Shown here one piece after another: positions 6,575 through 14,551 of a stretch of 64,000 nucleotides of DNA (position 1 is the first letter of the stretch; each line of letters begins with the position of its first letter). Source of the DNA: a virus. The notes beneath the pieces are model-generated. The model saw only the letters and a list, made by a program, of their open reading frames with translations. It had not been told where the DNA came from and searched no databases. The stretch lies in IMG/VR virus record IMGVR_UViG_3300020180_000013, positions 1 through 64,000 of that record. One strand, written 5' to 3'. Position numbers and translations under genes: made by a program.

Positions 6575-7207
6575 ATGAGCAGAAGTGAAGAAACTAAAAT
6601 TAAAAATGTAGCTGAAAAATTTTTACAATGGAAGAATGGAGGATTTCAGTGGTATGATAAAGAAACTGAGACTAAGATGGAAATCAAATTACCTGTAAAA
6701 TTTCTTGTACTAGATACACTAAGTACAGTAAAAGGATACAGTGATGCAAATCAAAGTGGTTTCTGGAGTAATGAAGTAAGAGATACTAAAAAAGAAATCC
6801 TATCAGTATATACTAAAAAGGGATTAGCTGCAAAAGGACTCTATGAAGAAGTAAAAGTTCATGCTAATTGTACTGGAGCAAAATATTCTCAATCAGTATA
6901 TATAGCACTAATAGAAGGAGATACTCTTAGTTTATGCAATATTCAACTTATGGGGGCAGCTGTTAGTGCATGGATAGATTTTAGAAAAGATAATCCAGAT
7001 ATATTTACAGGAGGTATTGAGGTAGCTACTTCTATACAAGGAAAAAAAGGAGCAACTGTATATCAGATTCCTGTATTTACTAAAATAGAAGTTTCTAATG
7101 ACTTGAATGAAAAAGCAAAAGAACTTGATGTTATTTTACAACAATATTTAACTCAATATTTTAAGAAGAGTGATCCTACTATTGAAAATGATAATACTGA
7201 AAAATAA
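6575..7207 (+). CDS. Putative single-stranded-DNA-binding-type protein, 210 aa
   Basis: Function inferred, not shown. The sequence has a beta-rich core (MEIKLPVKFLVLDTLSTVKG, then KYSQSVYIALIEGDTLSLCNI), a lysine-containing connecting loop and a long C-terminal helix before a short charged tail. This is compatible with an OB-type fold, as in phage single-strand binding proteins. Its place between helicase and primase, followed at once by a protein with an acidic C-terminal tail, supports a replication role. No paralogue is seen in the window. Confidence 0.55.
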   Translation: MSRSEETKIKNVAEKFLQWKNGGFQWYDKETETKMEIKLPVKFLVLDTLSTVKGYSDANQSGFWSNEVRDTKKEILSVYTKKGLAAKGLYEEVKVHANCTGAKYSQSVYIALIEGDTLSLCNIQLMGAAVSAWIDFRKDNPDIFTGGIEVATSIQGKKGATVYQIPVFTKIEVSNDLNEKAKELDVILQQYLTQYFKKSDPTIENDNTEK

Positions 7208-7212
7208 AAACT

Positions 7213-7929
7213 ATGGAAGAGAATAAAAAGATTAGTACAAAGAAAGCTCCTATTACAGGGAAATTAATAGAACCAGGAAATGTTATTGCTAAAATCAATA
7301 ATATAATCTTTGAAAAAGCAGTATTTAAAAAGAAAGATGAGAAGGATCCTGATTCATGGAATATAATATTTCATATAGAAGGTCCTGACCTTGGAAAAGA
7401 TTTTGAAGGATTCTTTATTGATTATGGTAATCCTGCAAAGGGGAGACACCGGGGATTAGTAGGAAAAGTAAAAGCAGATGAGTGGCCCTTTAAAGATGGA
7501 ATAACCAAAGGAGGTACTAAGATTGAAAGAGATAAATTACTATTGAGATTCCTTCATAATACTTGTGAGGCTCTTGGATTAAACTCCTGGCTTGATGAGG
7601 AAGATAATAAACATGATAGTGTAGATAGTCTTATCCAGAAATTCTGTACTGATGGTTTGTATAAAGACAAATGGCTTAGAATGTGTATTATGGGTAAAGA
7701 GTATCTTAATTCTAAAAAGTTCCTGAATTATGATATGGCATTTCCTAAGTTCTCTAAAACTAATGTTCCATTTGAACTAGAATCTGTTCCTGCTAGTCAG
7801 AGTAGAGTAATATTATTTGATCCTTCTACTCATATAAGAAAGAAGAAAGTTGAATCTGTAGAATCTTTTGGAGAAGAGGAGATTAAAGAAGAAACTCCTA
7901 AGACTGTGAATAAAGATTTTGAGTTATAA
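7213..7929 (+). CDS. Putative ssDNA-binding or recombination accessory protein with acidic tail, 238 aa
   Basis: Function inferred. The N-terminal 130 residues contain strands typical of an OB-like domain (WNIIFHIEGPDLGKDFEGFF), then a helical middle. The C-terminus becomes charged and acidic (SVESFGEEEIKEETPK) and ends in hydrophobic DFEL. An acidic tail with a hydrophobic tip is the usual partner-docking end of single-strand-binding proteins. It is the last gene of the helicase operon and is followed by a terminator. It might instead be a recombination mediator. Confidence 0.5.
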   Translation: MEENKKISTKKAPITGKLIEPGNVIAKINNIIFEKAVFKKKDEKDPDSWNIIFHIEGPDLGKDFEGFFIDYGNPAKGRHRGLVGKVKADEWPFKDGITKGGTKIERDKLLLRFLHNTCEALGLNSWLDEEDNKHDSVDSLIQKFCTDGLYKDKWLRMCIMGKEYLNSKKFLNYDMAFPKFSKTNVPFELESVPASQSRVILFDPSTHIRKKKVESVESFGEEEIKEETPKTVNKDFEL

Positions 7930-7946
7930 TCTAATCTATGATAGTG

Positions 7947-7976
7947 AAGAGCCGGAGAAATCTGGCTCTTTTTTAT
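7947..7976 (+). terminator. Rho-independent terminator
   Basis: Arms AAGAGCCGGA and TCTGGCTCTT (one G-U pair) with a GAAA loop, followed by TTTT. It closes the helicase operon and lies 20 bases before the primase gene. Confidence 0.85.
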
Positions 7977-7995
7977 CTTTAATCCCTGATGTGTT

Positions 7996-8982
7996 ATGAT
8001 AAGAACTAAGAAATTGATAGCTAGTATTAATGATGTACCTCCTACCTGGGCATTTGAGTATTATTTGAAATTACCACAAAAATTATGTGGACAAGAGGTG
8101 TGTATTAGATCTATATTTAATATCAAAGATAACACTCCATCATTTACTCTCTATTGGCATAAGAAGTTGGGCCGGTATCAGTTTAAGGATTTCTCTTCAG
8201 GATATGGAGGGAGCCAAACAGATCTAATAAGTTTAATGTTTAATATTAAACCTTCTGCTGCTATGTATAAGATCATTGAGGATTATAATGAGTTTATCCT
8301 TAATAATGGAGACTGTTATGAGATAGCTGAATTCAAAGAACATAGTAAATATAAAGTTACTGAGTTTACAAAGAGACAATGGAATATATTAGATAGAGAA
8401 TACTGGATGCAGTATAGTATTGGATCCAAGATACTTGAATATTATAATGTATTTCCTCTTGAAAAATATAAGCTTACTAAAGAAGATCAAGAGCTGGTTA
8501 TAACCGGATATAATATTTATGGATTCTTCAGAAAGGATGGGAGTTTATATAAGATTTATCAACCTCATGTCCGGGATAAGAAATTTATAAAAATCAAGGA
8601 CTATATCCAGGGAACTGATCAATTAAAATATGAAGCTCCAATACTAGTTATATGCTCTTCTATGAAGGATTTAATGTGTCTTATAAATTATAAATGGAAT
8701 ATGGAAGCTGTAGCTCCTCATAGTGAGAATACACTAATACCAGAACATATTATTGAAGCTTATAAACACAAGTATAAACTGATAGTTACTCTATTAGATA
8801 ATGATGAGGCCGGGATTAAAGCTATGAAAAAATATCAAGAGAAATATGATATTCCATATGCCCATCTTGAAGGAGAAAAAGATCTATCAGATAATATAGC
8901 TAAATATAGAAAAGAAGCTATAAAGGGTAATACTTATGATTTAATTTATAATGCACTAAATACTAAACTACAAGAAGTATGA
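7996..8982 (+). CDS. DnaG-type primase with Toprim domain
   Basis: 328 aa. The N-terminal part (IFNIKDNTPSFTLYWHKKLG, then FKDFSSGYGGSQTDLISLM) has the layout of the CHC2-like primase core without the zinc cysteines. The Toprim half contains VTLLDNDEAGIKAM with the DxD pair at about residues 268 and 270. The first Toprim strand reads ILVICSSMKDLMCLI, where the usual catalytic EG(E) is replaced by CSS before the conserved KD. It should make RNA primers at the fork with the upstream helicase. The missing glutamate is odd but may be a phage-lineage variant. The stop overlaps the next start (ATGA). Confidence 0.8.
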   Translation: MIRTKKLIASINDVPPTWAFEYYLKLPQKLCGQEVCIRSIFNIKDNTPSFTLYWHKKLGRYQFKDFSSGYGGSQTDLISLMFNIKPSAAMYKIIEDYNEFILNNGDCYEIAEFKEHSKYKVTEFTKRQWNILDREYWMQYSIGSKILEYYNVFPLEKYKLTKEDQELVITGYNIYGFFRKDGSLYKIYQPHVRDKKFIKIKDYIQGTDQLKYEAPILVICSSMKDLMCLINYKWNMEAVAPHSENTLIPEHIIEAYKHKYKLIVTLLDNDEAGIKAMKKYQEKYDIPYAHLEGEKDLSDNIAKYRKEAIKGNTYDLIYNALNTKLQEV

Positions 8983-9425
8983 ATAATTTAAAAATTCTAA
9001 GTCTCGATGTAGCAACTCATTGTGGTTGGTGCACTGAAACAGCTTCTGGAGTATGGGATTTCTCTATAAAAAGAGATGAAAGTTCTGGTATGAGGCTAAT
9101 ACGATTTAAGTCCAAGCTTAGAGAACTTGTAGATATAGAAAAAGTAAATCTAATTACTTTTGAAAGAACATCTGGCTTTCATAAGAATGCATTAATAGTC
9201 CAAGCTGAATTACATGGAGTATTAAAGATCTTTTGTGAAGAAAATAAAATTGAGTATAGAGCATTTTCTGCTAGTGAGATAAAGAAATTTGCTACAGGAA
9301 AAGGGAATGCTGGTAAACCTGCTATGGTTCAGGCAGCTCAAGAGAAATATGGATATGCTGGTTATAATGATAATGAAGCTGATGCTATTCATATATATCA
9401 ATTAACAAAATCTTTTTATACATAG
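8979..9425 (+). CDS. RuvC-like Holliday junction resolvase
   Basis: 148 aa. RNase H-fold nuclease of the RuvC type: first acidic strand LSLDVATHCGW, second acidic strand LITFERTSGF, and the C-terminal helix with the last acidic residues DNEADAIHIYQL. The segment GNAGKPAMVQAAQEKYG between them is typical of phage and bacterial RuvC relatives. It should cut four-way junctions as a dimer, resolving recombination or replication intermediates before packaging. It overlaps the primase by four bases, which places it in the same operon. Confidence 0.85.
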   Translation: MNNLKILSLDVATHCGWCTETASGVWDFSIKRDESSGMRLIRFKSKLRELVDIEKVNLITFERTSGFHKNALIVQAELHGVLKIFCEENKIEYRAFSASEIKKFATGKGNAGKPAMVQAAQEKYGYAGYNDNEADAIHIYQLTKSFYT

Positions 9426-9429
9426 TATT

Positions 9430-9852
9430 ATGACGAAAGTAAGTAATCTACGTACATTAACAAATATAGATCCTAAAGATTCAATTACAGTAGCTCCTGC
9501 TTATAATTCCTATCATACTAGTTGTATAATATGTAATACTTATACTACTTCTAGCCGATGTAACTTTTGTCCTAATTGTTTAACTAATCTTAGAGCTATG
9601 ACTGTAGTTTATATTAATAATTACTCTAAACTTGGAATAAAAGGATATAGTAAAGTCAAGAGAACTATTGTTGAAATTTCACAAAAAATAGTTATTGACC
9701 ATATTGGTAATCTTATTTATGAGGGTATTCATCATGGTATTATAACTATTCATACTTCCTCAGGAAAATATGATATTTCTGATCATGTAACTATAGTTCA
9801 TTATAAGGATGAATCATATTCTGATAATATCTTTAATAAACTAAAAGAATAA
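9430..9852 (+). CDS. Hypothetical zinc-binding protein, 140 aa
   Basis: Function not recognised. The cysteines in SCIICNTYTTSSRCNFCPNC (two CxxC-like pairs) form a zinc ribbon in the N-terminal half. The remainder is strand-rich (IVEISQKIVIDHIGNLIYEG, then IITIHTSSGKYDISDHVTIV) and looks like a small beta-barrel. The combination of zinc ribbon and beta domain is seen in nucleic-acid-binding accessory proteins, but no specific family can be named. The stop overlaps the next start. Confidence 0.55.
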   Translation: MTKVSNLRTLTNIDPKDSITVAPAYNSYHTSCIICNTYTTSSRCNFCPNCLTNLRAMTVVYINNYSKLGIKGYSKVKRTIVEISQKIVIDHIGNLIYEGIHHGIITIHTSSGKYDISDHVTIVHYKDESYSDNIFNKLKE

Positions 9853-10103
9853 TGAAGACAAACTTTAATAAACATAGTAGTACTCTAAGTTATGAATGTA
9901 TAGTATGTAAAAATACGTTTAATGTATATATACAGATTAATCAACCTTATCAAACTAGTCTATGTGATAGGTGTATAGATAACTTAAAGAATATAGATAG
10001 ACATGATATTGATAAAGCAGTTAGAGTGGGATCTGAATTAGATGGTATTACTCATGAGTTGATTGAAATAACAAGATGGTATAAAAAAATGAAAAATATG
10101 TAA
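9852..10103 (+). CDS. Small zinc-ribbon protein, 83 aa
   Basis: Function not recognised. A four-cysteine ribbon is made by CIVCK and CDRCID about 20 residues apart, followed by a single helix ending RWYKKMKNM. Together with the previous gene it forms a pair of adjacent, overlapping zinc-ribbon genes, possibly old duplicates of the ribbon part. Confidence 0.55.
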   Translation: MKTNFNKHSSTLSYECIVCKNTFNVYIQINQPYQTSLCDRCIDNLKNIDRHDIDKAVRVGSELDGITHELIEITRWYKKMKNM

Positions 10104-10104
10104 T

Positions 10105-10536
10105 ATGGAAAAAGTACAACAAGAAAAAATAACAGTAGATATAAATAATTATGAGAACTTTTGGGCTCTTCTTAATTCTCCAGATAAAGAGAATTCTGTA
10201 GTAGCTCTAACTATACTTAATAATGCAAATTTCCGGGAATCATTACCGTATATATTACTATTATTTAAATCTCAGAATGAGGCATCTAGAGCTACTTGGT
10301 TAAATAATGCCCTGGATTTAAAAAAGAAATTAGAGGGTATTGGTATTAATAGTAACTCTAATCTTAGTTACAAAGCTATTATAGATTTAGTAAAAGATAA
10401 ATGTCCAATAGAAGCTGTTCAGTTTACAATAGATAAATTTAGTTTAGTACTAAAGAAATATCTGGTAGAGTGGGGATTTGATTTTGTTAAAGATTTGGAT
10501 CTAGTTTTAAAACTTAAAGTAGAAGATGGAAAATGA
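10105..10536 (+). CDS. Helical-repeat protein, 143 aa
   Basis: Function not recognised. The N-terminal 60 residues contain a helical hairpin, LLNSPDKENSVVALTILNNA followed by ESLPYILLLF. The same pattern occurs in the two large paralogous proteins at 14.5-16.7 kb (LIDSEDKQNVVVAMEIMANC, then ESIIYLCLLF). All three therefore share a HEAT-like repeat unit, and this gene is the smallest carrier. The rest is helical with no motif. It sits just upstream of the VWA/MoxR pair, while the other two follow it, so all three may serve one complex. Confidence 0.6.
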   Translation: MEKVQQEKITVDINNYENFWALLNSPDKENSVVALTILNNANFRESLPYILLLFKSQNEASRATWLNNALDLKKKLEGIGINSNSNLSYKAIIDLVKDKCPIEAVQFTIDKFSLVLKKYLVEWGFDFVKDLDLVLKLKVEDGK

Positions 10537-10732
10537 CTCTGAAGAGATAATGGATATGACTGGATTTGAAACAGTATTTCAGATACATGTTAAAATTGAT
10601 CATGATAATAAAGATGCAGAAGTAAAAATAGAACATAAGCATGATGAAATTCCTAATGAAATATTAGTTGGTATACTTGAGTCTTTTATAAACCATCTTA
10701 AGGTAAAACAAGATAGAAGAAATATAAATTAA
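10526..10732 (+). CDS. Hypothetical acidic protein, 68 aa
   Basis: Function not recognised. The N-terminus is acidic (MENDSEEIMDM). Two strands follow, FQIHVKIDHDNKDAEVKIEH, and then a single helix. The compact beta-beta-alpha layout fits a small adaptor. It overlaps the helical-repeat gene before it by 11 bases, which implies coupled expression. Confidence 0.5.
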   Translation: MENDSEEIMDMTGFETVFQIHVKIDHDNKDAEVKIEHKHDEIPNEILVGILESFINHLKVKQDRRNIN

Positions 10733-10744
10733 AATATTATAAAT

Positions 10745-12070
10745 ATGATAAATAAACATGATTCATTAGCAAAAGCATGTAAGCAGCTCTGCCTTAAAGA
10801 GCCATTTTATGGATTGTTCTTAATGATGCTTAATAAAGAATGGAACAATACTAAAGTTCCAAGTGCCGGAGTAAGTAAGAATGGTATAAATTATCAGTTA
10901 ACAGTTAATGAAAATTTCTGGAATGGTCTTACTGAATTATGGCAGTTAATGATTATGAAGCATGAACTACTTCATATATCATTCTTTCATCTGGAGAATC
11001 AAGATAGGTTCCCGGATAAAGTAGTAGCTAATATAGCTATGGATATTGAGATCAATCAGTATATTGATCCATCTTGGCTTCCTTGTTTTGATGTAACTAC
11101 TAAAGAGTTTGAGGCTAAGTATACTCCTATTGCTAAAAAGTTAGCAGAAGATGTTAAAGATGGAGTTATTACAATGGAAGAGTATACTAAACAGATTCAT
11201 GCTATTCCTCCAAGAGGTGTGTATATCCAGGATTTTCCGGAATTGAAGTTAGAGCCTAAGAAAGGAACTAAGTATTACTATGATAAGTTAATGCAAGGTA
11301 AAGAGCAAAAAGAGAAAACCGGAAGTTCAGGATCCTCAGCTCTAGATAGTCTATTAGATCAAATGGATAGTGGACAACCTACAGTATGTGATCATGGCAC
11401 TTGGAAAGAGTTTGAAGCTATGTCAGAGACTGAAAAGAAGCTATTAAGAAGCCAGACTGATTTTCATCTTAAAGAAGTAGCTGATGCTATTACTAAAAGC
11501 CGGGGAACTATTCCAAGTGAGTTAGCTGATTACATTAGTAAGATAGATCACAAAGAGCCTCCTAAATTTGACTGGAAGGGGTATCTAAGAAGATTTACCG
11601 GTGGTTCTACTAAGATCTATACTAAGAAGCTTCATAGGAAGTATAATAAGAGATTTGAAGATAATCCGGGATTAAAGATTAAGCAAAAGAGACATGTTCT
11701 AGTAGCTGTAGATACTTCAGGATCTGTAAGTAAAAATGAACTTGAAGAATTCTTTCATGAGATCTATCATATACACAAAGGAGGCACTGAAGTAACAGTA
11801 GTCCAATGTGATGCTGCTATAGCTAAAATAGAACCTTTTAAAAAGGATACTGCAGATAAGATTAAAGTTCATGGCCGGGGAGGAACTAGTTTTGATCCTC
11901 CATGTGATTATTTTAATGAGAATCCTCATAAGTATAGCTGTATGATCTATTTTACTGATGGAGAAGCTCCAGCACCTGTAAATAAGATAAGAGGGAAGAT
12001 ACTATGGGTATTATCTAGTACATCTAATCTAAATGATAAATTACCGGGATTAAAAATAAAATTGAATTAA
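10745..12070 (+). CDS. VWA-domain protein with metallopeptidase-like domain
   Basis: 441 aa. The N-terminal domain has a zincin motif, KHELLHI with HELLH at residues 73-77, as in the DUF2201 putative metallopeptidase family. The C-terminal half is a von Willebrand factor A domain with the MIDAS sequence VAVDTSGSVS (Asp at about 323) and a later GRGGTSFDPP, which supplies the second metal-site threonine. A charged, serine-rich linker joins them. The gene next to it encodes a MoxR-type ATPase. MoxR plus VWA/metallopeptidase proteins form known bacterial pairs that remodel or mature protein complexes. In this phage the target is unknown. Confidence 0.85.
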   Translation: MINKHDSLAKACKQLCLKEPFYGLFLMMLNKEWNNTKVPSAGVSKNGINYQLTVNENFWNGLTELWQLMIMKHELLHISFFHLENQDRFPDKVVANIAMDIEINQYIDPSWLPCFDVTTKEFEAKYTPIAKKLAEDVKDGVITMEEYTKQIHAIPPRGVYIQDFPELKLEPKKGTKYYYDKLMQGKEQKEKTGSSGSSALDSLLDQMDSGQPTVCDHGTWKEFEAMSETEKKLLRSQTDFHLKEVADAITKSRGTIPSELADYISKIDHKEPPKFDWKGYLRRFTGGSTKIYTKKLHRKYNKRFEDNPGLKIKQKRHVLVAVDTSGSVSKNELEEFFHEIYHIHKGGTEVTVVQCDAAIAKIEPFKKDTADKIKVHGRGGTSFDPPCDYFNENPHKYSCMIYFTDGEAPAPVNKIRGKILWVLSSTSNLNDKLPGLKIKLN

Positions 12071-12093
12071 TAAATATTTAAACTAAAAAGGAT

Positions 12094-12324
12094 ATGAGCA
12101 AAGAAAATGCACAAGTAAATTTAAACATAGATGAACTAAAAGACTTCCTAAAGCATATAATAAAGAATAATGAATATATTCAGCTATCTAATAAAAATCC
12201 GGTGGCTGTAGAAGTAATTGGAGAATCAGGAATTGGTAAGACTTCTGCAGTAGTTCAGTTGGCTGATGAATTAAAGTTAAACTTTATAAAGTTAAACTTA
12301 AGTCAAATAGAAGAGTTAGGGGAT
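12094..12324 (+). CDS. MoxR-type AAA+ ATPase, exon 1
   Basis: The first 77 codons of a 405-residue ATPase; the reading frame meets TAA at 12325 because a group I intron begins there. Walker A GESGIGKT lies at residues 43-50. The exon ends SQIEELGD and resumes in exon 2 as LVGYP, restoring GDLVGYP, a stretch typical of MoxR proteins. The last exon base is T, as group I splicing needs. The product should be a ring ATPase working with the upstream VWA protein, which ends 23 bases before this start. Confidence 0.88.
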
Positions 12325-12329
12325 TAAAC

Positions 12330-12360
12330 ATTGCTTATCTGGAAGAGTTTTGTAACTTTG
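12330..12360 (+). promoter_or_regulatory. Bacteroides-type promoter for the intron endonuclease
   Basis: ATTG at 12330-12333, a 19-base spacer and TAACTTTG at 12353-12360 fit the Bacteroides promoter pattern TTTG, 19-20 bases, TAnnTTTG, with one mismatch in the upstream box. It lies 20 bases before the endonuclease ATG, inside the intron, so the endonuclease could be expressed apart from its host gene. Confidence 0.5.
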
Positions 12361-12379
12361 TAGACAAAACTTAACTAAG

Positions 12380-13195
12380 ATGAAAAATCTCTTCTATGAA
12401 CTAAAAGTAAATGAACTCAAATCTAAGTGTGGTGTATATATGATATCGTGTAAAGATCATAAATATATAGGTAGTAGTAAGTCTTTATATTCCCGGTTAA
12501 GGGAGCATAGAGGTGATATGCTATTGAATAACCATACTAATTCTTTCCTTCAAGCTTGTTATAATAAATATAGTGCTTCTGAAATATTTTATACTATTCT
12601 GGAACTTTGTTCTCCTGAAGAGAGAATATGTAAAGAAGCCTTATATATTAAACAGCTTGAGTCGGATATGAATATGCAGAATCCTGTTACTAAAACTTTA
12701 TCGAATATAAGTAAGAAAAAAATATCAAAATCATTGATAAAAGCTTACTTAGAAGGTAGAAAAGTTACTAAGCAGCAGAGTCCGGTAGAGATGTATGATC
12801 TGAATGGAAATTTCATCAAAGAGTATAATAGTAGTGATGAAGCAGCTAAAGAGAATGGAGTAAGTCCTCATACTATACAAATAGCAGCAAGTAAATATTA
12901 TGCTGGTAGATTATGTGGATTAAGAAGATTTAGATATAAATTTTCAAAATTTCCTCCAAAGAAATTCTCTTATGTTAGACCTCAGAGTATAACATCTAGA
13001 TTTGAGTTTGTAATAGTAGAACCTAATAATAATGTGATTAAGATAAAGTCTGGAGTAAAAAATATAAATCAGGCTATTGTTGATCAATTATTAAAAGGTA
13101 ATACTGAATTTAAGATTAAAGGATATCCCAAGGTCCCCTTTAAATCGGGTGAATTGCTGGAACAGCCTGAAAAGGCCAATCAGCAGCCAAGCTAA
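12380..13195 (+). CDS. Intron-encoded GIY-YIG homing endonuclease
   Basis: 271 aa. The GIY-YIG domain opens with CGVYMISCKDHKYIGSSKSL (GVY and YIG present), then an Arg-His pair (SRLREHRGD) and a conserved Glu near EALYIKQLE. The second half has a NUMOD-type DNA-binding unit, PVEMYDLNGNFIKEYNSSDE and PHTIQIAAS, which guides the nuclease to its target. It should cut intronless alleles of the ATPase gene and spread the intron by homing. It has more CG outside CCGG than phage genes around it, in line with independent origin. The C-terminal codons overlap the ribozyme P and Q elements. Confidence 0.9.
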   Translation: MKNLFYELKVNELKSKCGVYMISCKDHKYIGSSKSLYSRLREHRGDMLLNNHTNSFLQACYNKYSASEIFYTILELCSPEERICKEALYIKQLESDMNMQNPVTKTLSNISKKKISKSLIKAYLEGRKVTKQQSPVEMYDLNGNFIKEYNSSDEAAKENGVSPHTIQIAASKYYAGRLCGLRRFRYKFSKFPPKKFSYVRPQSITSRFEFVIVEPNNNVIKIKSGVKNINQAIVDQLLKGNTEFKIKGYPKVPFKSGELLEQPEKANQQPS

Positions 13196-13367
13196 TCAGG
13201 AATGGTTAGAAGGTTCAACGACTAGTAGCATACCACCAGAAAGGTGATGAAGCTGCCAAGAGCTCCCGACAATAGTATAGCAAAACTATTGATGATATAG
13301 TCTGAACAGTAGCTATAAATAAAACTACTGAATTACAAGATAAAGAACTTGTAAGATAACAATATTG

Positions 13368-14354
13368 TTAGTGGGATATCCTATTAGACAATTTCAGTTG
13401 TGTAAGAAAGAAACTAAAGCTGTTGGATCTTTAGGTACTGATTTAGTTAATTGTATATGGATAGATGAGCATGCTATTTCTGAGTATATAAAGCAAGGAT
13501 ATGCATTTACTGGTGACAAGAGGATGTCCTATTGTCCTCCAGAATGGATTGCAGATAAACAAGGAGGAGGTATATTATTATTGGATGACTGGAACCGGGC
13601 AGATTTGAGATTTCTTCAGGCTGTGATGGAATTGGTAGATAGACAAGAATATATATCATGGAAGCTTCCTAAGGGCTGGAATATCTTTCTAAGTGCTAAT
13701 CCGGATAATGGAGATTACTTAGTTAATACTATAGATGTGGCTCAAAAGACAAGGTTCATATCGGCTAATTTAAAGTTTGATATTACCTGCTGGGCAAGAT
13801 GGGCTGAGAAACAAGGTATAGATGGCCGGTGTATTAATTTCTTGCTCTTACATCCTGAAGTAGTAACTCAACAATGTAATTCAAGATCTATTACTAACTT
13901 CTTTAATAGTATTAGTTCATTTGAAAAGTTTGAAGACAATCTTCCTATGATTCAGCTAATTGGAGAAGGATCAGTAGGTCCTCAATTCTCAACTATGTTT
14001 ACTATTTTCATTAATAATAAACTGGATAAATTAGTTAGTCCTAAAGAGATGCTTACTAATCCAAACTGGATTCATGTTAAATCAGAACTGAAAGCTTGTG
14101 TAGGTGAAGGAAATGGTTATAGATCCGATATAGCAAGTATCTTAAGTACAAGGTTAATAAACTATAGTATAGTACATGCAGAAAAGCATACTATAACTAA
14201 AGATCTAACTGATAGATTAATTGCTATTACTACAGAGGAGATTCTTGCTAATGATCTAAAGTATTTTATAGTTAAAAGTATACTTAATGCAAATAAATCA
14301 AAATTTCAGGGAATAATGTTAAATAAAGAAGTAGTGGCAATGGCAATAAAATAA
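13368..14354 (+). CDS. MoxR-type AAA+ ATPase, exon 2
   Basis: 328 codons that complete the ATPase after intron removal. Walker B is GGILLLDDWNRADLRFLQ with the DD at about residues 150-151 of the joined protein. WNIFLSANPDNGDYLVN supplies the sensor-1 asparagine, and the C-terminal lid is helical. An apparent TTG start at 13365 belongs to the intron's last bases and is not a real start. ATP hydrolysis would drive remodelling of a target presented by the VWA partner. The stop is two bases before the next gene. Confidence 0.88.
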   Translation, partial: LVGYPIRQFQLCKKETKAVGSLGTDLVNCIWIDEHAISEYIKQGYAFTGDKRMSYCPPEWIADKQGGGILLLDDWNRADLRFLQAVMELVDRQEYISWKLPKGWNIFLSANPDNGDYLVNTIDVAQKTRFISANLKFDITCWARWAEKQGIDGRCINFLLLHPEVVTQQCNSRSITNFFNSISSFEKFEDNLPMIQLIGEGSVGPQFSTMFTIFINNKLDKLVSPKEMLTNPNWIHVKSELKACVGEGNGYRSDIASILSTRLINYSIVHAEKHTITKDLTDRLIAITTEEILANDLKYFIVKSILNANKSKFQGIMLNKEVVAMAIK

Positions 14355-14356
14355 CA

Positions 14357-14551
14357 ATGATTAATTTTTTAAGATATAGATATGAACCCGGACTCAATGA
14401 TGAAAAAAGACTACAATTATGTATTAGTTATTTTTGTCTTATTGAGTCCGGCTATATTGATTCTGGAACAGATGATGTACATAAATTTGTAAGTCTTATG
14501 GGAAGAAATGAACAATCTATTATGTATAGAATAAATAAGAAAAGAAAATGA
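14357..14551 (+). CDS. Hypothetical protein, 64 aa
   Basis: Function not recognised. A small, basic, mostly helical protein: an N-terminal FLRYRYEPG, a helix with two cysteines (LQLCISYFCLIESGYID) and an end with IMYRINKKRK. It resembles a short helix-turn-helix unit. It overlaps the following gene by four bases. Confidence 0.5.
   Translation: MINFLRYRYEPGLNDEKRLQLCISYFCLIESGYIDSGTDDVHKFVSLMGRNEQSIMYRINKKRK

Larger units (their letters stand above)
12325..13367 (+). ncRNA. Group I intron in the MoxR-type ATPase gene
   Basis: 1043-nt self-splicing intron by sequence. The core lies in the 3' quarter: a P element near 13151 (GAATTGCTGGAA), Q near 13178 (AATCAGCAGCCAAG), R at 13213-13224 (GTTCAACGACTA) and S near 13294 (GATATAGTCTG). 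The 5' site follows T in GGGGAT and the intron ends in G before TTAGTG, so splicing restores GDLVGYP in frame. The endonuclease gene lies between the 5' splice site and P, in the P1-P2 region, and its 3' end reaches into P. Boundaries are inferred from protein continuity and the U/G rule; the P1 pairing was only partly convincing by eye. Confidence 0.88.

Noticed and set aside
13365-13367. TTG start for the second half of the ATPase
   Set aside because: TTG consists of the intron's last bases including the terminal G; the exon begins at the next base.
12094-14354. Frameshift or nonsense decay of the ATPase gene
   Set aside because: The break coincides with a full group I core, and removal of 12325-13367 restores GDLVGYP exactly, so it is an intron rather than a pseudogene.
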